Shown here piece by piece: positions 1-10,345 of a stretch of DNA of 64,000 nucleotides. Made by a program: the position numbers and the translations under genes. Numbering within the stretch: position 1 is the stretch's first letter; every line of letters starts with the position of its first letter. Where the stretch lies: assembly GCF_000235365.1 (NCBI RefSeq), contig NC_016451.1, forward strand, positions 620,001 to 684,000. The letters are read 5' to 3'. The notes beneath the pieces are model-generated. The model was not told the DNA's origin. It saw only the letters and a program-made list of their open reading frames with translations, and did no database searches. The stretch is from Eremothecium cymbalariae DBVPG#7215 (taxonomy: Eukaryota > Ascomycota > Saccharomycetes > Saccharomycetales > Saccharomycetaceae).

Positions 1-632
1 CTTTACGTTACTCCTATCATGCCCCAGAACCTGCCAGCTGGGAAAGCTCAGAAATGTCATCAAAAAAACTTCCGTATTTAAATGCAATCTTAAAAACTCC
101 AAAATCACTCTCTGCCGCCGAGGTCAGTGAGAGTCGGCGAAGTGAGCTGGAACGTGATTCTTTGGCTAATGTCCCCATCAATAATGAGTATGCTGTGGAT
201 CCAGATTCTGGGGGGTATCATCCTAGTAGCGGTGGTTTGGTGAGCTTATTGTCAACAAAGAATGGCCAGGTGTCCATCCAAAAACGTGTTCATTTATTAT
301 TAGCTAACTCAGATGCTCAAGAATTGTACTCAAGCACCAATAGTGAAGCTGTGAACTCTGGAAATATTTCGGTCGGTAATGAAGAATTGAATTCAGATGA
401 TAATATCAAGCCTGAGAAGCCTCCTGTTATGCCGGTCTCAAGATCCAAATCACAATTCAACACACCAAGCGTAGTGAAATTTTCTACGAAGAATCAGAAG
501 AAACCACCAGAAAAGCCATTCAAACCGGTGCACTTGCGGCCGACTCCTCCTCCAAAGCCTGCACACTTAAAATCCCCTCCCGTTAACAAGAAGCGGATGC
601 CTAAAGATACCAAAAGCGCTATCGAATGCTGA
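1..632 (+). CDS. ARK1: ARK1/PRK1-family actin-regulating kinase, C-terminal part (gene starts outside window)
   Basis: The frame is open back to base 3, so the ATG at 54 is probably internal and this is the tail of a longer gene. The visible part has no kinase domain. It is Ser/Pro/Lys-rich and ends in proline motifs such as KPPEKPFKP and RPTPPPKPAHLKSPP, the kind of tail by which yeast Ark1/Prk1 kinases bind the SH3 domain of Abp1 at cortical actin patches. The call leans on context: in S. cerevisiae ARK1 (YNL020C) is convergent with HDA1, and its duplicate PRK1 (YIL095W) lies beside LYS12; both neighbours are present here. A pre-duplication genome should carry one ancestral gene. The kinase domain lies off the window, so identity is inferred. 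Confidence 0.72.
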   Translation, partial: LRYSYHAPEPASWESSEMSSKKLPYLNAILKTPKSLSAAEVSESRRSELERDSLANVPINNEYAVDPDSGGYHPSSGGLVSLLSTKNGQVSIQKRVHLLLANSDAQELYSSTNSEAVNSGNISVGNEELNSDDNIKPEKPPVMPVSRSKSQFNTPSVVKFSTKNQKKPPEKPFKPVHLRPTPPPKPAHLKSPPVNKKRMPKDTKSAIEC

Positions 633-835
633 GTTTGTTTATGGAAGAAACATTGAACGTGAGTCTCATTTCCATTAAGTACCTTGTAATTTATACATAT
701 ATATATATTATTTTGATTACATGCAAAATAATTCAACTTTATATTTCCATATCTAAGCACAGGTATTTTATATTAATGCTATTCTGCCAGATATCACAAT
801 AGGATGGTCCAAATATTATATAGGTTATAGCTGAA

Positions 836-2956
836 TTATTCAGAATCGCTCCACTCTTCAAAGGAATCCAAAATGAAATCAGTTGCTTCTTCAAACCTCT
901 CCTCCAAGATATTGTTCATACCATCACTGTTACACTTTAAAACTCTACCAAATTTCTTTCTTGGTTTTTTAGAGTCATTACCTTCAGTACCCCAACAGGA
1001 ATGATATTTGCTAGTGAATATTAATGAGTTTTTGAAGTACCAATCACTTATAGATTCATCTACTAATGGAACTAAAGGCCTTAGCTGCTTCTTATCAGTA
1101 AAAGATATAGCACATTTTACAATACTTCTGGTGTCCCTGTGGCCTAATAAATGAACAAAGCCACTGTAAGCATCGCCAATCCCAACAAATGCAACTCTCG
1201 TTAATTGTGCAAAAAATTTTAAGTAGTGATCCCATAGATACGACAAAACTTCTTGAGACGTAAGAACAGCAGAATAATTGTCCAACTCAAATAAAGATTG
1301 TGGGATATTAATATCAATAATGCCATAACTTCTACCTAAAGCCCAGTTGGTTATTGACAACGTCGTATCTACTATAATGGAAGTAGATGGATCAATATAT
1401 CCTGTTAGAGGATTACGCTTTGCCCATACCTCAGGAGTATCGTGTACACATATTATTAAAGTATCCGTTTCATGAATATTTGGTGAACATATAATGGTAT
1501 CTCCTGATAGTTCCATATCCAATAATGGGAGTGTGACAAACTTGTATTCTTTTGAAAGCCTTCTAAACTGTTCTTGGCGAACTGCGCTCTGTAATGGGAA
1601 GTTCTTGAAGGTTAACGACTCATCAACCGGTTCCTTCCAGTTAACGCCACAATTACCGTGTTTACTCTTAAAACAATCCCAATATTTCGCTTGCTCTCTT
1701 ATTACAGTCTCTATAGTAGCGATAGCTTCCGGTTTTGGCTGCTTAAAAGGATCTGGCAATTCATCAGGAGGCTCGCCTATCAATACCTTTACAACTCCAA
1801 GAGCACTTTTAGCTATTGAATCTAGATTGTAGCCCCCTTCTAAAACGACACACATGTTTCCCTTAGCCAAGGACTTTAGCATATGTGTCATGTGGCCATA
1901 ACAAGCTGGCGATACATGACACTGACCTATTGTATCCCCATCCGCAGCGTCAAATCCAGATGATATTATCACCAGATCTGGTTGAAATTCACGACCCATT
2001 GGAATAACTATTTGTTCAAAAGCCCACATATATTCAGCATCACCTACGCCTCCACAGGACCATGGGATATTACAGTTAAACCCTTCCCCTTTCCCTTCCC
2101 CAGATTGATTATAATTACCATACTCGGTACCAGGATAATATCTACCCAACTCGTATCTATGCAAAGAGACATATAACACGCGGTTATCGTTATAAAAAGC
2201 CCGTTGGGTACCATTGCCATGATGGATGTCCCAGTCTAAAATCATAACTTTCCGTACACTTTCTGGATAGTTTTTCAAAATATTTCGTGCAGCCACAGCA
2301 ACGTTACTAAATAGACAGAAGCCACCGGCGACCTCCGGCTCTGCATGATGGCCAGGAGGGCGGACAACAGCCAATGCATTCTTCACGCGGCCTTCTACCA
2401 CCGCCTTACACGCTTCGATGGCACCACCACATGAAAGTTTAGCGCTTACTAAAGAATCATTGTTATAATAAACACTATCACCAGCCTCAGTCTCCTTGAG
2501 CAATTGCTCGCGACTCATGGTATTTGTTGTTTTAAGAAACTCCACATGTTCCTTTGAGTGAACAAGTAAGATTTCATCCTCAGTAGCCTCTCTTATCGGG
2601 ATCTTCAACATCAGATTCCCTATATCATCTACACCACTTAAAGTCGGATCTTCAATTAATCCATTCTCAGCTAATATTTTGTAAATACGATAAATTCTCC
2701 TCGGATCTTCAGGATGTGGATCAATATATTCAAAATATGATGTGAATATTTTGGCATGGTATCGCATTCTGACATCGTAACACAATCCAGTTTTCAAAGG
2801 GACGTAATGAATTTTCGGTTTCACAACGGGTACAATAATAGGACGTTTCTGTTGTGCCACCGTAAGTTTGGAAACTGCCGTTTTCATGTTTTCTACACCA
2901 ATTGTGTCATTGCCATCTATCTCCAATTTTCTCTTCTGTTTGGATTCTTGATTCAT
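836..2956 (-). CDS. HDA1: Class II histone deacetylase Hda1
   Basis: This is the catalytic subunit of the Hda1-Hda2-Hda3 complex, which removes acetyl groups from H3 and H2B tails in the nucleus. The 706-residue product equals the usual family length. The zinc-dependent deacetylase domain covers about residues 65-400. It shows PPGHHAEP (H203/H204, active-site histidines), DWDIHHGNGTQ (241-251, zinc-binding Asp and His) and GFDAADGD, another metal-site segment. A C-terminal Arb2-like domain (about 450-690), typical of fungal Hda1, follows. The N-terminus is basic. HDA1 is convergent with the kinase gene and divergent from RCM1, exactly the S. cerevisiae arrangement. The ATG at 2956 gives the family start. 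I see nothing missing. Confidence 0.96.
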   Translation of the reverse strand: MNQESKQKRKLEIDGNDTIGVENMKTAVSKLTVAQQKRPIIVPVVKPKIHYVPLKTGLCYDVRMRYHAKIFTSYFEYIDPHPEDPRRIYRIYKILAENGLIEDPTLSGVDDIGNLMLKIPIREATEDEILLVHSKEHVEFLKTTNTMSREQLLKETEAGDSVYYNNDSLVSAKLSCGGAIEACKAVVEGRVKNALAVVRPPGHHAEPEVAGGFCLFSNVAVAARNILKNYPESVRKVMILDWDIHHGNGTQRAFYNDNRVLYVSLHRYELGRYYPGTEYGNYNQSGEGKGEGFNCNIPWSCGGVGDAEYMWAFEQIVIPMGREFQPDLVIISSGFDAADGDTIGQCHVSPACYGHMTHMLKSLAKGNMCVVLEGGYNLDSIAKSALGVVKVLIGEPPDELPDPFKQPKPEAIATIETVIREQAKYWDCFKSKHGNCGVNWKEPVDESLTFKNFPLQSAVRQEQFRRLSKEYKFVTLPLLDMELSGDTIICSPNIHETDTLIICVHDTPEVWAKRNPLTGYIDPSTSIIVDTTLSITNWALGRSYGIIDINIPQSLFELDNYSAVLTSQEVLSYLWDHYLKFFAQLTRVAFVGIGDAYSGFVHLLGHRDTRSIVKCAISFTDKKQLRPLVPLVDESISDWYFKNSLIFTSKYHSCWGTEGNDSKKPRKKFGRVLKCNSDGMNNILEERFEEATDFILDSFEEWSDSE

Positions 2957-3191
2957 TCTTAAGATCTTTACACTATACTACTACGCTTATTCAACTTCAA
3001 AATAGGCAAACCCCTACTTCTAATTAAGCAATAGTCTGCCTGGTAAGTATACTATGCAGAAACTATTTCAATAATATGTAACTGTAAGACTAACTTAGTT
3101 GATTTTTGAACTTTTACCACCTTTAATTCTAAAAAAGAAACGTACAGCATTTTCGGGATTACTTATGCGATCAACTGAAAATCATGAATGT

Positions 3192-3201
3192 GAGATGAGC
3201 T
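3192..3201 (+). promoter_or_regulatory. PAC-like ribosome-biogenesis element upstream of RCM1
   Basis: GAGATGAGCT differs at one base from the PAC core GCGATGAGCT, which drives rRNA-processing genes (bound by Dot6/Tod6 in S. cerevisiae). The identical ten bases occur upstream of UTP25. The site lies 51 bases before the preferred RCM1 ATG at 3253 but only 12 before the ATG at 3214, which argues for the later start. Confidence 0.45.
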
Positions 3202-3252
3202 GGTATACGATGAATGATCTCCAAGCAGTTCAGCGCACAGGATATATTGAAA

Positions 3253-4704
3253 ATGGAATTCTACAGGGATTCTAGCTGGGTGCTCGAGTATATTGAGCAG
3301 GAATTTAGTAAAAATAGCAGGATTTCAGGGTCATTACAGACACTGGTGTTGCGGAGCTGCAAAAGATATAAGTTGAAGACGAATCCGAAGCATATATATG
3401 CTATAGTTTCATCATGCTGGAAGTATAAGATGTATCTGGAGAAGATAATTAAAAACAGTGGTCTTTTAGCAGATGTTCCGCTGAAGAAGGGAGAACCAGT
3501 TTTCTCGAAGACGACTATAATGCTGTTGGTGCATGACCTGCTTTTGTCCAAAAACAAGAGGATACATATGGGGAAGCATCCTATCAAAGCATTTGTATTA
3601 AAGCGTCAGGTTAGGTTGAGTGGTGAGTTTAAGAAGATGTTGGTTAAGCTGAAGGTGAAGAGTCTTTCTGAATTGGTTGAGGACAATGATGCAGATATGA
3701 GCCCTGTACGGTGGATACGTATTAATCCCTTTCGGTGCCAGGGGAAGGTGGATGATGTCTTGAAGGAACTTAGAAAGAAGTTTCCCAAACAAGTAGACGA
3801 TTGGACGCAGATAGTTCCGGGTAGTATTTACCGCGATGAATATATCCCAAATTTGTATGGCGTTCATCCTTCCGATAAGATCACATCTCATGAATTGTAC
3901 AAACGAGGTAAAATTATTATTCAGGATAGGGCATCTTGCTTTCCAGCCTATATCTTAAATCCAACACCACATGATGTTGTGATTGATGCGTGCTCTGCTC
4001 CTGGTAACAAGACGACACACATTGCAGCGCATATATTCCCAGATGGCAATGCTTCGGATGTTAAGATTTATGCATTTGAGAGAGATGCCAAACGTGCGGA
4101 GATATTAGAAAAGATGGTAACGTCTGCAGGCTGCGAAAGTTGTATACAGATTTCAGTTGGAGATTTTACGCAGCTTGCTAAACCGCAAATGTTCAAGGAC
4201 GTGACCGGTTTTATACTAGATCCAAGCTGTTCAGGAAGTGGTATATTTGGACGTCAATCTGTGGATCTGGCCAATAAAAGTAAGCTCGCTGAAAAGGTGC
4301 CCAATGAAGTGTTCGAGGAGCAAGATCCTAAAGAAATGGAACAAAATGAACTTTACAAAACCAGGTTGGCAAAGTTATCTTCATTCCAGTTTCAAATTGT
4401 AAAGCACGCCATGAGCTTCCCAAATGCTAAGAAGTTAGTATATAGTACGTGTTCCATACATGCTGAAGAAAATGAACGAGTCGTGATTGATCTGCTTTTA
4501 GACCAGAACATAAAACAGTATGGCTGGAAGGTCGCAAAGCGTGATTCCGTCATTCCTGCTTGGCAGAGACGCGGAATATTGTCAGAATTTGAAGAGGTGT
4601 TTCCACATGAACAAGCTCAGGAACTTGCAGATGGCTGCATTAGAGCCTTGCCTAAAGAAGATGGTGGTATTGGCTTCTTTGCCGTTTGTTTCGAACGTGA
4701 ATGA
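3253..4704 (+). CDS. RCM1: 25S rRNA (cytosine-5) methyltransferase Rcm1 (NOL1/NOP2/SUN family)
   Basis: Rcm1 methylates a cytosine of 25S rRNA in the nucleolus using S-adenosylmethionine. The product has the NSUN fold: a cofactor loop [12 protein letters not shown], motif [12 protein letters not shown] and motif [14 protein letters not shown], the last two each carrying a conserved catalytic-region cysteine. I prefer the ATG at 3253 (483 aa), because the protein then begins [12 protein letters not shown], matching the yeast family N-terminus; the in-frame ATG at 3214 would add 13 unsupported residues. The gene is divergent from HDA1 and carries a PAC-like site upstream. The C-terminus [12 protein letters not shown] is the usual family ending. 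Confidence 0.95.
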   Translation: MEFYRDSSWVLEYIEQEFSKNSRISGSLQTLVLRSCKRYKLKTNPKHIYAIVSSCWKYKMYLEKIIKNSGLLADVPLKKGEPVFSKTTIMLLVHDLLLSKNKRIHMGKHPIKAFVLKRQVRLSGEFKKMLVKLKVKSLSELVEDNDADMSPVRWIRINPFRCQGKVDDVLKELRKKFPKQVDDWTQIVPGSIYRDEYIPNLYGVHPSDKITSHELYKRGKIIIQDRASCFPAYILNPTPHDVVIDACSAPGNKTTHIAAHIFPDGNASDVKIYAFERDAKRAEILEKMVTSAGCESCIQISVGDFTQLAKPQMFKDVTGFILDPSCSGSGIFGRQSVDLANKSKLAEKVPNEVFEEQDPKEMEQNELYKTRLAKLSSFQFQIVKHAMSFPNAKKLVYSTCSIHAEENERVVIDLLLDQNIKQYGWKVAKRDSVIPAWQRRGILSEFEEVFPHEQAQELADGCIRALPKEDGGIGFFAVCFERE

Positions 4705-4777
4705 AATGATGCCGAGACAAATTTAGAGAACAATTATAAACAATAAAAACTACAATGTGAATAGTTAACTTCAGCAT

Positions 4778-4785
4778 TATATACA
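4778..4785 (-). promoter_or_regulatory. Puf3-type 3' UTR site of LYS12
   Basis: In the LYS12 message the sequence reads TGTATATA, matching the Puf3 consensus TGTAHATA, about 20 bases after the stop codon. Puf3 controls many nuclear-encoded mitochondrial mRNAs in yeast. Matching sites occur in the same place behind RSM25, AIM19 and HEM25. Confidence 0.5.
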
Positions 4786-4804
4786 AATTTCTAGCCTAGG
4801 AACG

Positions 4805-5905
4805 CTAAATCCTGGACAAAATATCGTTAGCGACCTGTTCCCCCGTAGAATTACCTCCTAAATCCGGTGTCTTGATCTTGTTTTCCCTGATGTTTTCGTC
4901 CACTACCTTCTCTATATGTCTTGCAGCTTCAGGGAGACCTAGGAATTCTAACAGTAAAGCGGCAGATCTTATTGTGGCAATGGGGTTCGCAATTCCCTGA
5001 CCAACGATGTCAGGAGCGGATCCGTGACATGGTTCACCAATTACAATATTTGGTCCAACGTTGACACTTGGAACGACGCCCAAAGAACCCACCAATGCAG
5101 CAGCCCCATCGGATAAGATGTCGCCATACAGGTTTGGGGCAACAATAACATCGAAACATTGAGGCTCCTTGAATAACCTGTAGACCATTGAATCAACTAT
5201 CTGTTCATTATACTGAACATTCGCGAATTTTTTGTTTGATTGGTACACAGACTTGCAAATCTCTCTGAACAATCCATCTGATTGGGAAAGAACATTAGAT
5301 TTATGTGTGACAGTAAGCGTTGCATGACCTTTTTCCTTGAGTCTTTGTAGGGCAATTTCTAGTGCAATATTAGCTATATTCCGTGTGGCATGTTCAGAGA
5401 TTCTTTTAATTGCTTCAGCAACGCGGCCACCAGTCTCTTTGTCAATATATGTTCTTTCACTCTTGATGTACAGATCTTCGGTATTTTCCCTTGCAATAAC
5501 AAGATCAACAGGTCTGTCACCAGTGCCATCCACTGACTTAACTGGGCGAATATTTGCATATAGTCCTAGTGCCTTTCTCAAAGCCACTATTGGAGAAGAA
5601 TAACCTTGAACCTTGGTGGTTGGAGATTGGACTGCACCAAATAGTGCCCCTTGGCAATTATTTCTCAACTGTTCCACCGTGTCATCAGGTAAAGCTTTAC
5701 CTGTATCTAAAAAGGTTTGCCAGCCTGCCTGCAGGTCAATGTATTTAAAATCAACCCCATACTTTGGCCCTATCTTTTCTAATACCTTTCTACCCACTGG
5801 TATCACCTCTTTTCCAATACCGTCGCCTGGGATCAAACCTATTGTAAAAGATTTGGAGGTGACATAAGTTCTCGTCGATAGTTGTCCACGTCCCACCCTT
5901 AGCAT
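4805..5905 (-). CDS. LYS12: Homoisocitrate dehydrogenase, mitochondrial
   Basis: Lys12 oxidatively decarboxylates homoisocitrate to 2-oxoadipate with NAD+ in the alpha-aminoadipate lysine pathway, in the mitochondrial matrix. The first 18 or so residues ([18 protein letters not shown]) are basic and hydroxylated, as expected of an import presequence. The isopropylmalate/isocitrate dehydrogenase fold follows: [12 protein letters not shown], the [10 protein letters not shown] loop, [32 protein letters not shown] and [15 protein letters not shown] first considered an IDH1 subunit; the substrate loop and the neighbourhood (LYS12 is YIL094C, next to RSM25) favour LYS12. At 366 residues the length is normal. 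A Lys14-type site and a Gcn4 core lie in its promoter, and LYS5 of the same pathway is also in this window. Confidence 0.93.
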   Translation of the reverse strand: MLRVGRGQLSTRTYVTSKSFTIGLIPGDGIGKEVIPVGRKVLEKIGPKYGVDFKYIDLQAGWQTFLDTGKALPDDTVEQLRNNCQGALFGAVQSPTTKVQGYSSPIVALRKALGLYANIRPVKSVDGTGDRPVDLVIARENTEDLYIKSERTYIDKETGGRVAEAIKRISEHATRNIANIALEIALQRLKEKGHATLTVTHKSNVLSQSDGLFREICKSVYQSNKKFANVQYNEQIVDSMVYRLFKEPQCFDVIVAPNLYGDILSDGAAALVGSLGVVPSVNVGPNIVIGEPCHGSAPDIVGQGIANPIATIRSAALLLEFLGLPEAARHIEKVVDENIRENKIKTPDLGGNSTGEQVANDILSRI

Positions 5906-6395
5906 TGAGTATTATGAGCTGTTAAATTACCTTGGAAACTGCTGCCGAACACTCCCGTAGGTAAGCTTAAAACGGGAGAAACGGTAAGTTCGAAACTTTT
6001 ATTTATTTAGCTTGCGTCTAAATATTGAGAAGGTGGTTGAAGTTTATGACTCGATTAGCTGAATTCCACTGGAATTATGACCTCGAACGATATCCGAGAT
6101 GCTCGAGCGAAGAATTTCGCATATGGTGAATAAAAAATAACTTAGGCATTTATTATGAAATAAGGTCCGCTTAATTACCTATAAGCATGCTCTTAAGAGA
6201 TGGATTGAATATAATAGAGTATATGTTTCGAATGGAATCATCTCCTAAATGACGTTTTGTAGTAACAGATGTAATTTTCCGTTGGTGTTATTATATCCGT
6301 ATAATGAAAAATTTTTGGAAGTTGATGAGCTCATTATTAAAGATAATTTAGTTCACTCCGTATACCTGTTATAGGGAAGTAATGCAGAACATCGA
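5906..6395. promoter_or_regulatory. Divergent LYS12/FAP1 promoter with Lys14- and Gcn4-type sites
   Basis: This 490-base stretch separates the two divergent start codons. It holds TCCACTGGA at 6065-6073, a full match to the lysine-pathway element TCCRNYGGA recognised by Lys14, about 160 bases upstream of LYS12. TGACTC at 6047-6052 is the core of a Gcn4 site. No open frame or RNA gene is apparent. Confidence 0.55.
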
Positions 6396-9176
6396 ATGTT
6401 GAATACAAGTGAAAGGTCTTCAGAGGTTGAGGAAGTTTCCTATTCAGATTACTTGAGTGAAGCAGATGATGATGGGCTCCCGTATTATGAAAAGGCGATT
6501 AAGGATATTCAGAATGGTTATTTATATCAATGCTTAATTTGTACAGTTGAGATCGACAGTACATGTCGCATGTATGCATGTTCAAACTGCTATCGTGTAT
6601 ACGATTATGAGTGCATTATGGAATGGGCTAAAAAGTCTAGCAAACGATCGGCGGACAGTACTTGGAAATGTCCAAACTGCTATCATTCATATAATAAAGT
6701 TTTACCTAAGAAGCGAAGCACATGTTGGTGCGGCAAACAAATCAATCCAGAGAAGAATGCAACGTATCCTAATTCGTGTGGTCAGACATGTGGGGCATCC
6801 ATATGTAAGCATGGGTGTGCAAGCACTTGTCATTTGGGGCCTCATCCTAAATGCATGGTTCCTGTCGGTTTAAAATGTAAGTGCGGGAAAATTACAGAAC
6901 AGATTTCATGTTACCAGACAAAGGCTGTAAAGCCAAAGCTATCTTGTAAATTGCCCTGTGGACTGCCTTTACCATGTGGAGTACATACCTGTCAGAAGAT
7001 TTGCCATTCTGGCCCTTGTGGTCGGTGTAACACTGTTATGAGCGGCAAATTCAAATGTTACTGTGGCTCCAATCATCTTGATAGCATAATTTGTAAGGAT
7101 GTTGCTGTAACTAAGATGAGCAGATCTGGTAAACACAAAAAATGGATTGGTGTCTTTTCCTGTAAGAATATTCGCGAAGTTAGGTATCGATGTAAGGAAC
7201 ATTCCTTTAATGAATCATGCAAACCTTCTCCTTCTCCTGATGCACGTATTCAATGTCCATATTCTCCGAATATTTGCAAAACATGTTGTTGTGGTAATAC
7301 AACTTTAATTGATATGCAGCAAAAACGAGAAAAATGTACAGATCCGATTCCTACCTGTGATCAACGTTGTGGAAAGCCGCTGTCATGTGGGAAGCATACC
7401 TGTCCTATGACATGTCATCCGGGGAAATGCATGGATCCTTGTTTGCAAATAGAGGAAAGAAAATGCTCCTGTCAAGAAAGAACTTTCTTGACACCCTGCC
7501 AATTCGATGGTAAACCAAGCTGTAATATAAAATGTGAAAATTTAATGTCATGCCGTCGTCACAGATGTATTAAGAGGTGTTGTTCCGGTAAGCCGTTGGC
7601 GTTGGCGCGCAGTAGTACTATAACTCCTTGGCTTGACAAAAATGATGAATCTTTAATTGAAGCGGAACATATATGTTTTAAGAACTGTAATAGAAAGTTG
7701 TCATGTGGTCTGCATCATTGCACTAATAAATGCCATCCAGGTAAATGTCCGCCGTGCTTGGAATCAGATTCTAATGATTTGGTATGTCCTTGTGGTAAAT
7801 CTGTAATTTTGGCTCCCGTTCGATGTGGCACTGTGCGTCCTAATTGTAATTACCCGTGCATAAATACGTTACGTGGTTCTATGCCTTGTGGCCATCGGGC
7901 CCCTTTTCATAAATGTCATCCTTCAACAGAAGACTGCCCGCCATGTACTGCATTTGTATACAAACCTTGTAAATGTGGTAAGTTAACCGCCGCTCGGACG
8001 ATTTGCTTCCAAAATGACATTTCTTGTGGTAGGAAATGTGCTGCTAAATTGACCAATTGTCACCATCTCTGTCAGAAGCAATGCCACCCACCAGGAGAGT
8101 GTCCAAATACTTGTACCGAAGTATGCGGTCTGAAAAGAAGTGCATGTGAGCACTTATGTACTGCTAACTGCCATGGTGATGAAATTTGTCCCGATGTTCC
8201 ATGTCTAGAGGAGGTTGTTGTCTCTTGTGGCTGTGGAAGAAGATCATTGAAAGTACCATGTGGTGCATACAAAGACAAAGAATCAGCTACAGCTACTCAA
8301 AGTTTACTCTGTGATGATGATTGCGCAAAAGTTCAAAAACATCAGATGCTGCTACAGACACTCCGTTCATCTGAAAGTACCAATAAAGCAGAGCATGGAA
8401 GCTCTAGTGTTATTAATAAGCCAACTTCATATGAGGATTTAGGGTTGCCATATTCTGAACAGATGATGTGCGTTTTTTCTAAGCAAGCCACTTGGTGCAA
8501 AAATATCCAAGATTCATTGATCAGATTACTGGAGGACAAAAGCAGGAAAAGTTTGCATTTTAAACCTATGAAGGCTCCTCAGCGTCAATTTGTTCACGAG
8601 CTTTCTAAAGCTTTTGGGTTATACTCAGAATCTCAGGACCGCGAACCTAAGAGATCTGTTTTTGTTAAGATATTGAAAACGTCGAAGATTCCCGCTATTG
8701 GCCTATCGGAAGCATTATTACTATATCAACGTATGAAAACTTTCCAAAAGGAAAGGCGAGATCTAGAACTACAACACAACACAACAAAAATTCTAATTTC
8801 TATTCCTATAGATGATGGTTCTGATTCTAAAACACTCGAAGCAAGCTGCAATGCAATTTTGATTACAGGCGTACCTCGAACTGTTACTGTGGAGAATATT
8901 AAGGCTTGTTTCGATGAGTGTCTAAAACAAACGCTTTTGAAGGATCCCCAATTTAGGCTCATTAACAGCAATGCCTACATTTACCCATCTAACTTTCTTG
9001 AAATTTCAGCAAACGTCGAAACAGATATTCAAAGATTAGTTCCATATTTCAGTCATGTTTGCGAAAGAAAGCAAATTGGATACAATGTATCTGCACACAA
9101 ATTGACCGCTGATTTCAATAAAACTTCGCAAGCTTTAAACAATTCATTCATTTCTACTGAAGATCCTGATTTCTAA
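6396..9176 (+). CDS. FAP1: NFX1-type zinc-finger protein Fap1 (FKBP12-associated)
   Basis: Fap1 is the yeast homologue of human NF-X1; it binds the FKBP12 protein Fpr1 in competition with rapamycin. A RING-like module occupies residues 46-95, with Cys pairs at 46/49, 62/65 and 92/95 and C73 between them. A long Cys/His array of NFX1-type fingers (about 110-640) follows, with repeats such as CGKPLSCGKHTCPMTCHPGKC and CNRKLSCGLHHCTNKCHPGKC. The C-terminal third carries an R3H-like nucleic-acid-binding segment (about 725-790, RQFVHELSKAFGL). At 926 residues it is slightly shorter than the S. cerevisiae protein. It sits between RCM1 and EFM6 in the ancestral order, with LYS12 interleaved. Confidence 0.93.
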   Translation: MLNTSERSSEVEEVSYSDYLSEADDDGLPYYEKAIKDIQNGYLYQCLICTVEIDSTCRMYACSNCYRVYDYECIMEWAKKSSKRSADSTWKCPNCYHSYNKVLPKKRSTCWCGKQINPEKNATYPNSCGQTCGASICKHGCASTCHLGPHPKCMVPVGLKCKCGKITEQISCYQTKAVKPKLSCKLPCGLPLPCGVHTCQKICHSGPCGRCNTVMSGKFKCYCGSNHLDSIICKDVAVTKMSRSGKHKKWIGVFSCKNIREVRYRCKEHSFNESCKPSPSPDARIQCPYSPNICKTCCCGNTTLIDMQQKREKCTDPIPTCDQRCGKPLSCGKHTCPMTCHPGKCMDPCLQIEERKCSCQERTFLTPCQFDGKPSCNIKCENLMSCRRHRCIKRCCSGKPLALARSSTITPWLDKNDESLIEAEHICFKNCNRKLSCGLHHCTNKCHPGKCPPCLESDSNDLVCPCGKSVILAPVRCGTVRPNCNYPCINTLRGSMPCGHRAPFHKCHPSTEDCPPCTAFVYKPCKCGKLTAARTICFQNDISCGRKCAAKLTNCHHLCQKQCHPPGECPNTCTEVCGLKRSACEHLCTANCHGDEICPDVPCLEEVVVSCGCGRRSLKVPCGAYKDKESATATQSLLCDDDCAKVQKHQMLLQTLRSSESTNKAEHGSSSVINKPTSYEDLGLPYSEQMMCVFSKQATWCKNIQDSLIRLLEDKSRKSLHFKPMKAPQRQFVHELSKAFGLYSESQDREPKRSVFVKILKTSKIPAIGLSEALLLYQRMKTFQKERRDLELQHNTTKILISIPIDDGSDSKTLEASCNAILITGVPRTVTVENIKACFDECLKQTLLKDPQFRLINSNAYIYPSNFLEISANVETDIQRLVPYFSHVCERKQIGYNVSAHKLTADFNKTSQALNNSFISTEDPDF

Positions 9177-9427
9177 TACATTTCCTGAATATTAATCGAA
9201 GTTAATTTTTTTATCTTTTATATTCTTAATATTTATTGCAGAAGATATATTTTTAAAATTTTAAATTTTGTATGATCCTGTATGATTACGTAAACTTTTG
9301 ACTACTGGCCGTTACGTTCAAGATATTATTACATAATCTTTTCTTACATGCAGATTTTTTTGGATAAGTTGAGAATGAATAAACCAGAGCTAACAATCGT
9401 AAATCAACCAGATAGATTAATTGGGAA

Positions 9428-10192
9428 ATGACAGATGTATTTGCAAGTGTGTTTGAAGAATTAGTGCCAACTCCGCCTATTGAACACTTAGGTGCCTCTG
9501 ATTTATCTTTCCAAGGAAGGTTGGACCCTCCACTAAAGATTTATGAAGATGGAGGTGAATCTGGATGCGGTGGCAAAGTGTGGATAGCAGGAGAGTTGCT
9601 ATGTGATTTTCTTTTGGAGAAATCAAAAGATGGTCAGCTGCTTTCCAAATTTGTCAAAAACGGTAAGCAATTCAATAAGGTGCTTGAATTAGGAAGTGGT
9701 ACAGGTCTAGTGGGGTTATGCATTGGGATGCACAATATAATGCACGAAGTGAATGATATGGATGTGTACATAACTGACATTGATACTTTGTGCCCGTTAA
9801 TGGCTAGAAATGTGCGTATGAATAATTTGGAAGGTAGGGTACATCCAAGAGAGTTATTCTGGGGTGATGAACTACCCGCCGAATTCAGAAACAAAGATAG
9901 TCCAGTGGATCTTATTTTGGCTGCTGACTGTGTCTATTTAGAGAAGGCGTTCCCACTACTAGAGATGAAATTGTTAGAGCTAACTGCAAACCAAGAAGTG
10001 CAGCCCGTTGTCTTAATGTCTTATCGGAAAAGGAGAAAGGCTGATAAAAAGTTCTTCTTAAAGATCAAGAAACACTTTGTTATAACAGAATTAACAGACT
10101 TCAAACGTTACGATGAGTATATAAAGCAAAGAACGCACATATTTCAATTGGTGCGAAGATCATCCATTAAACAGCAACAAGCGAGAGCTTGA
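9428..10192 (+). CDS. EFM6: Protein-lysine methyltransferase Efm6 (elongation factor 1A)
   Basis: Efm6 is a seven-beta-strand, S-adenosylmethionine-dependent methyltransferase that modifies a lysine of translation elongation factor 1A in the cytoplasm. The cofactor-binding motif VLELGSGTGLVGLCIG lies at residues 85-100. An acidic segment, DVYITDID, follows, then the family post-motif ILAADCVYLEKAF near residue 163. The length of 254 residues agrees with the family. The ATG at 9428 is the first in frame. The gene is in the same orientation as FAP1 and KSH1, as in S. cerevisiae, and is convergent with RSM25. The METTL21-like family has several members, so the exact substrate rests on gene order. 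Confidence 0.9.
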   Translation: MTDVFASVFEELVPTPPIEHLGASDLSFQGRLDPPLKIYEDGGESGCGGKVWIAGELLCDFLLEKSKDGQLLSKFVKNGKQFNKVLELGSGTGLVGLCIGMHNIMHEVNDMDVYITDIDTLCPLMARNVRMNNLEGRVHPRELFWGDELPAEFRNKDSPVDLILAADCVYLEKAFPLLEMKLLELTANQEVQPVVLMSYRKRRKADKKFFLKIKKHFVITELTDFKRYDEYIKQRTHIFQLVRRSSIKQQQARA

Positions 10193-10234
10193 AAAACTTT
10201 AATTTAAAATAATTCTCCCCCAGAAAGTAAGCGC

Positions 10235-10242
10235 TATATACA
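10235..10242 (-). promoter_or_regulatory. Puf3-type 3' UTR site of RSM25
   Basis: Read on the RSM25 strand the site is TGTATATA, a full match to the Puf3 consensus, about 104 bases past the stop codon. Mitochondrial ribosomal protein mRNAs are the classic Puf3 targets. Confidence 0.5.
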
Positions 10243-10345
10243 AGGTTTTAGAAACGACATTATAATAGAACGATAAAACAAAAACTAAAATTGTCTCTAA
10301 CAAAGTTCAAAAGTTTTGTAATATTTTGTTCTTTTGTTGGAGCTA

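Noticed and set aside
4805..5905. Call as isocitrate dehydrogenase subunit IDH1
   Set aside because: The substrate-loop sequence [10 protein letters not shown] and the place beside RSM25 fit homoisocitrate dehydrogenase LYS12 better.
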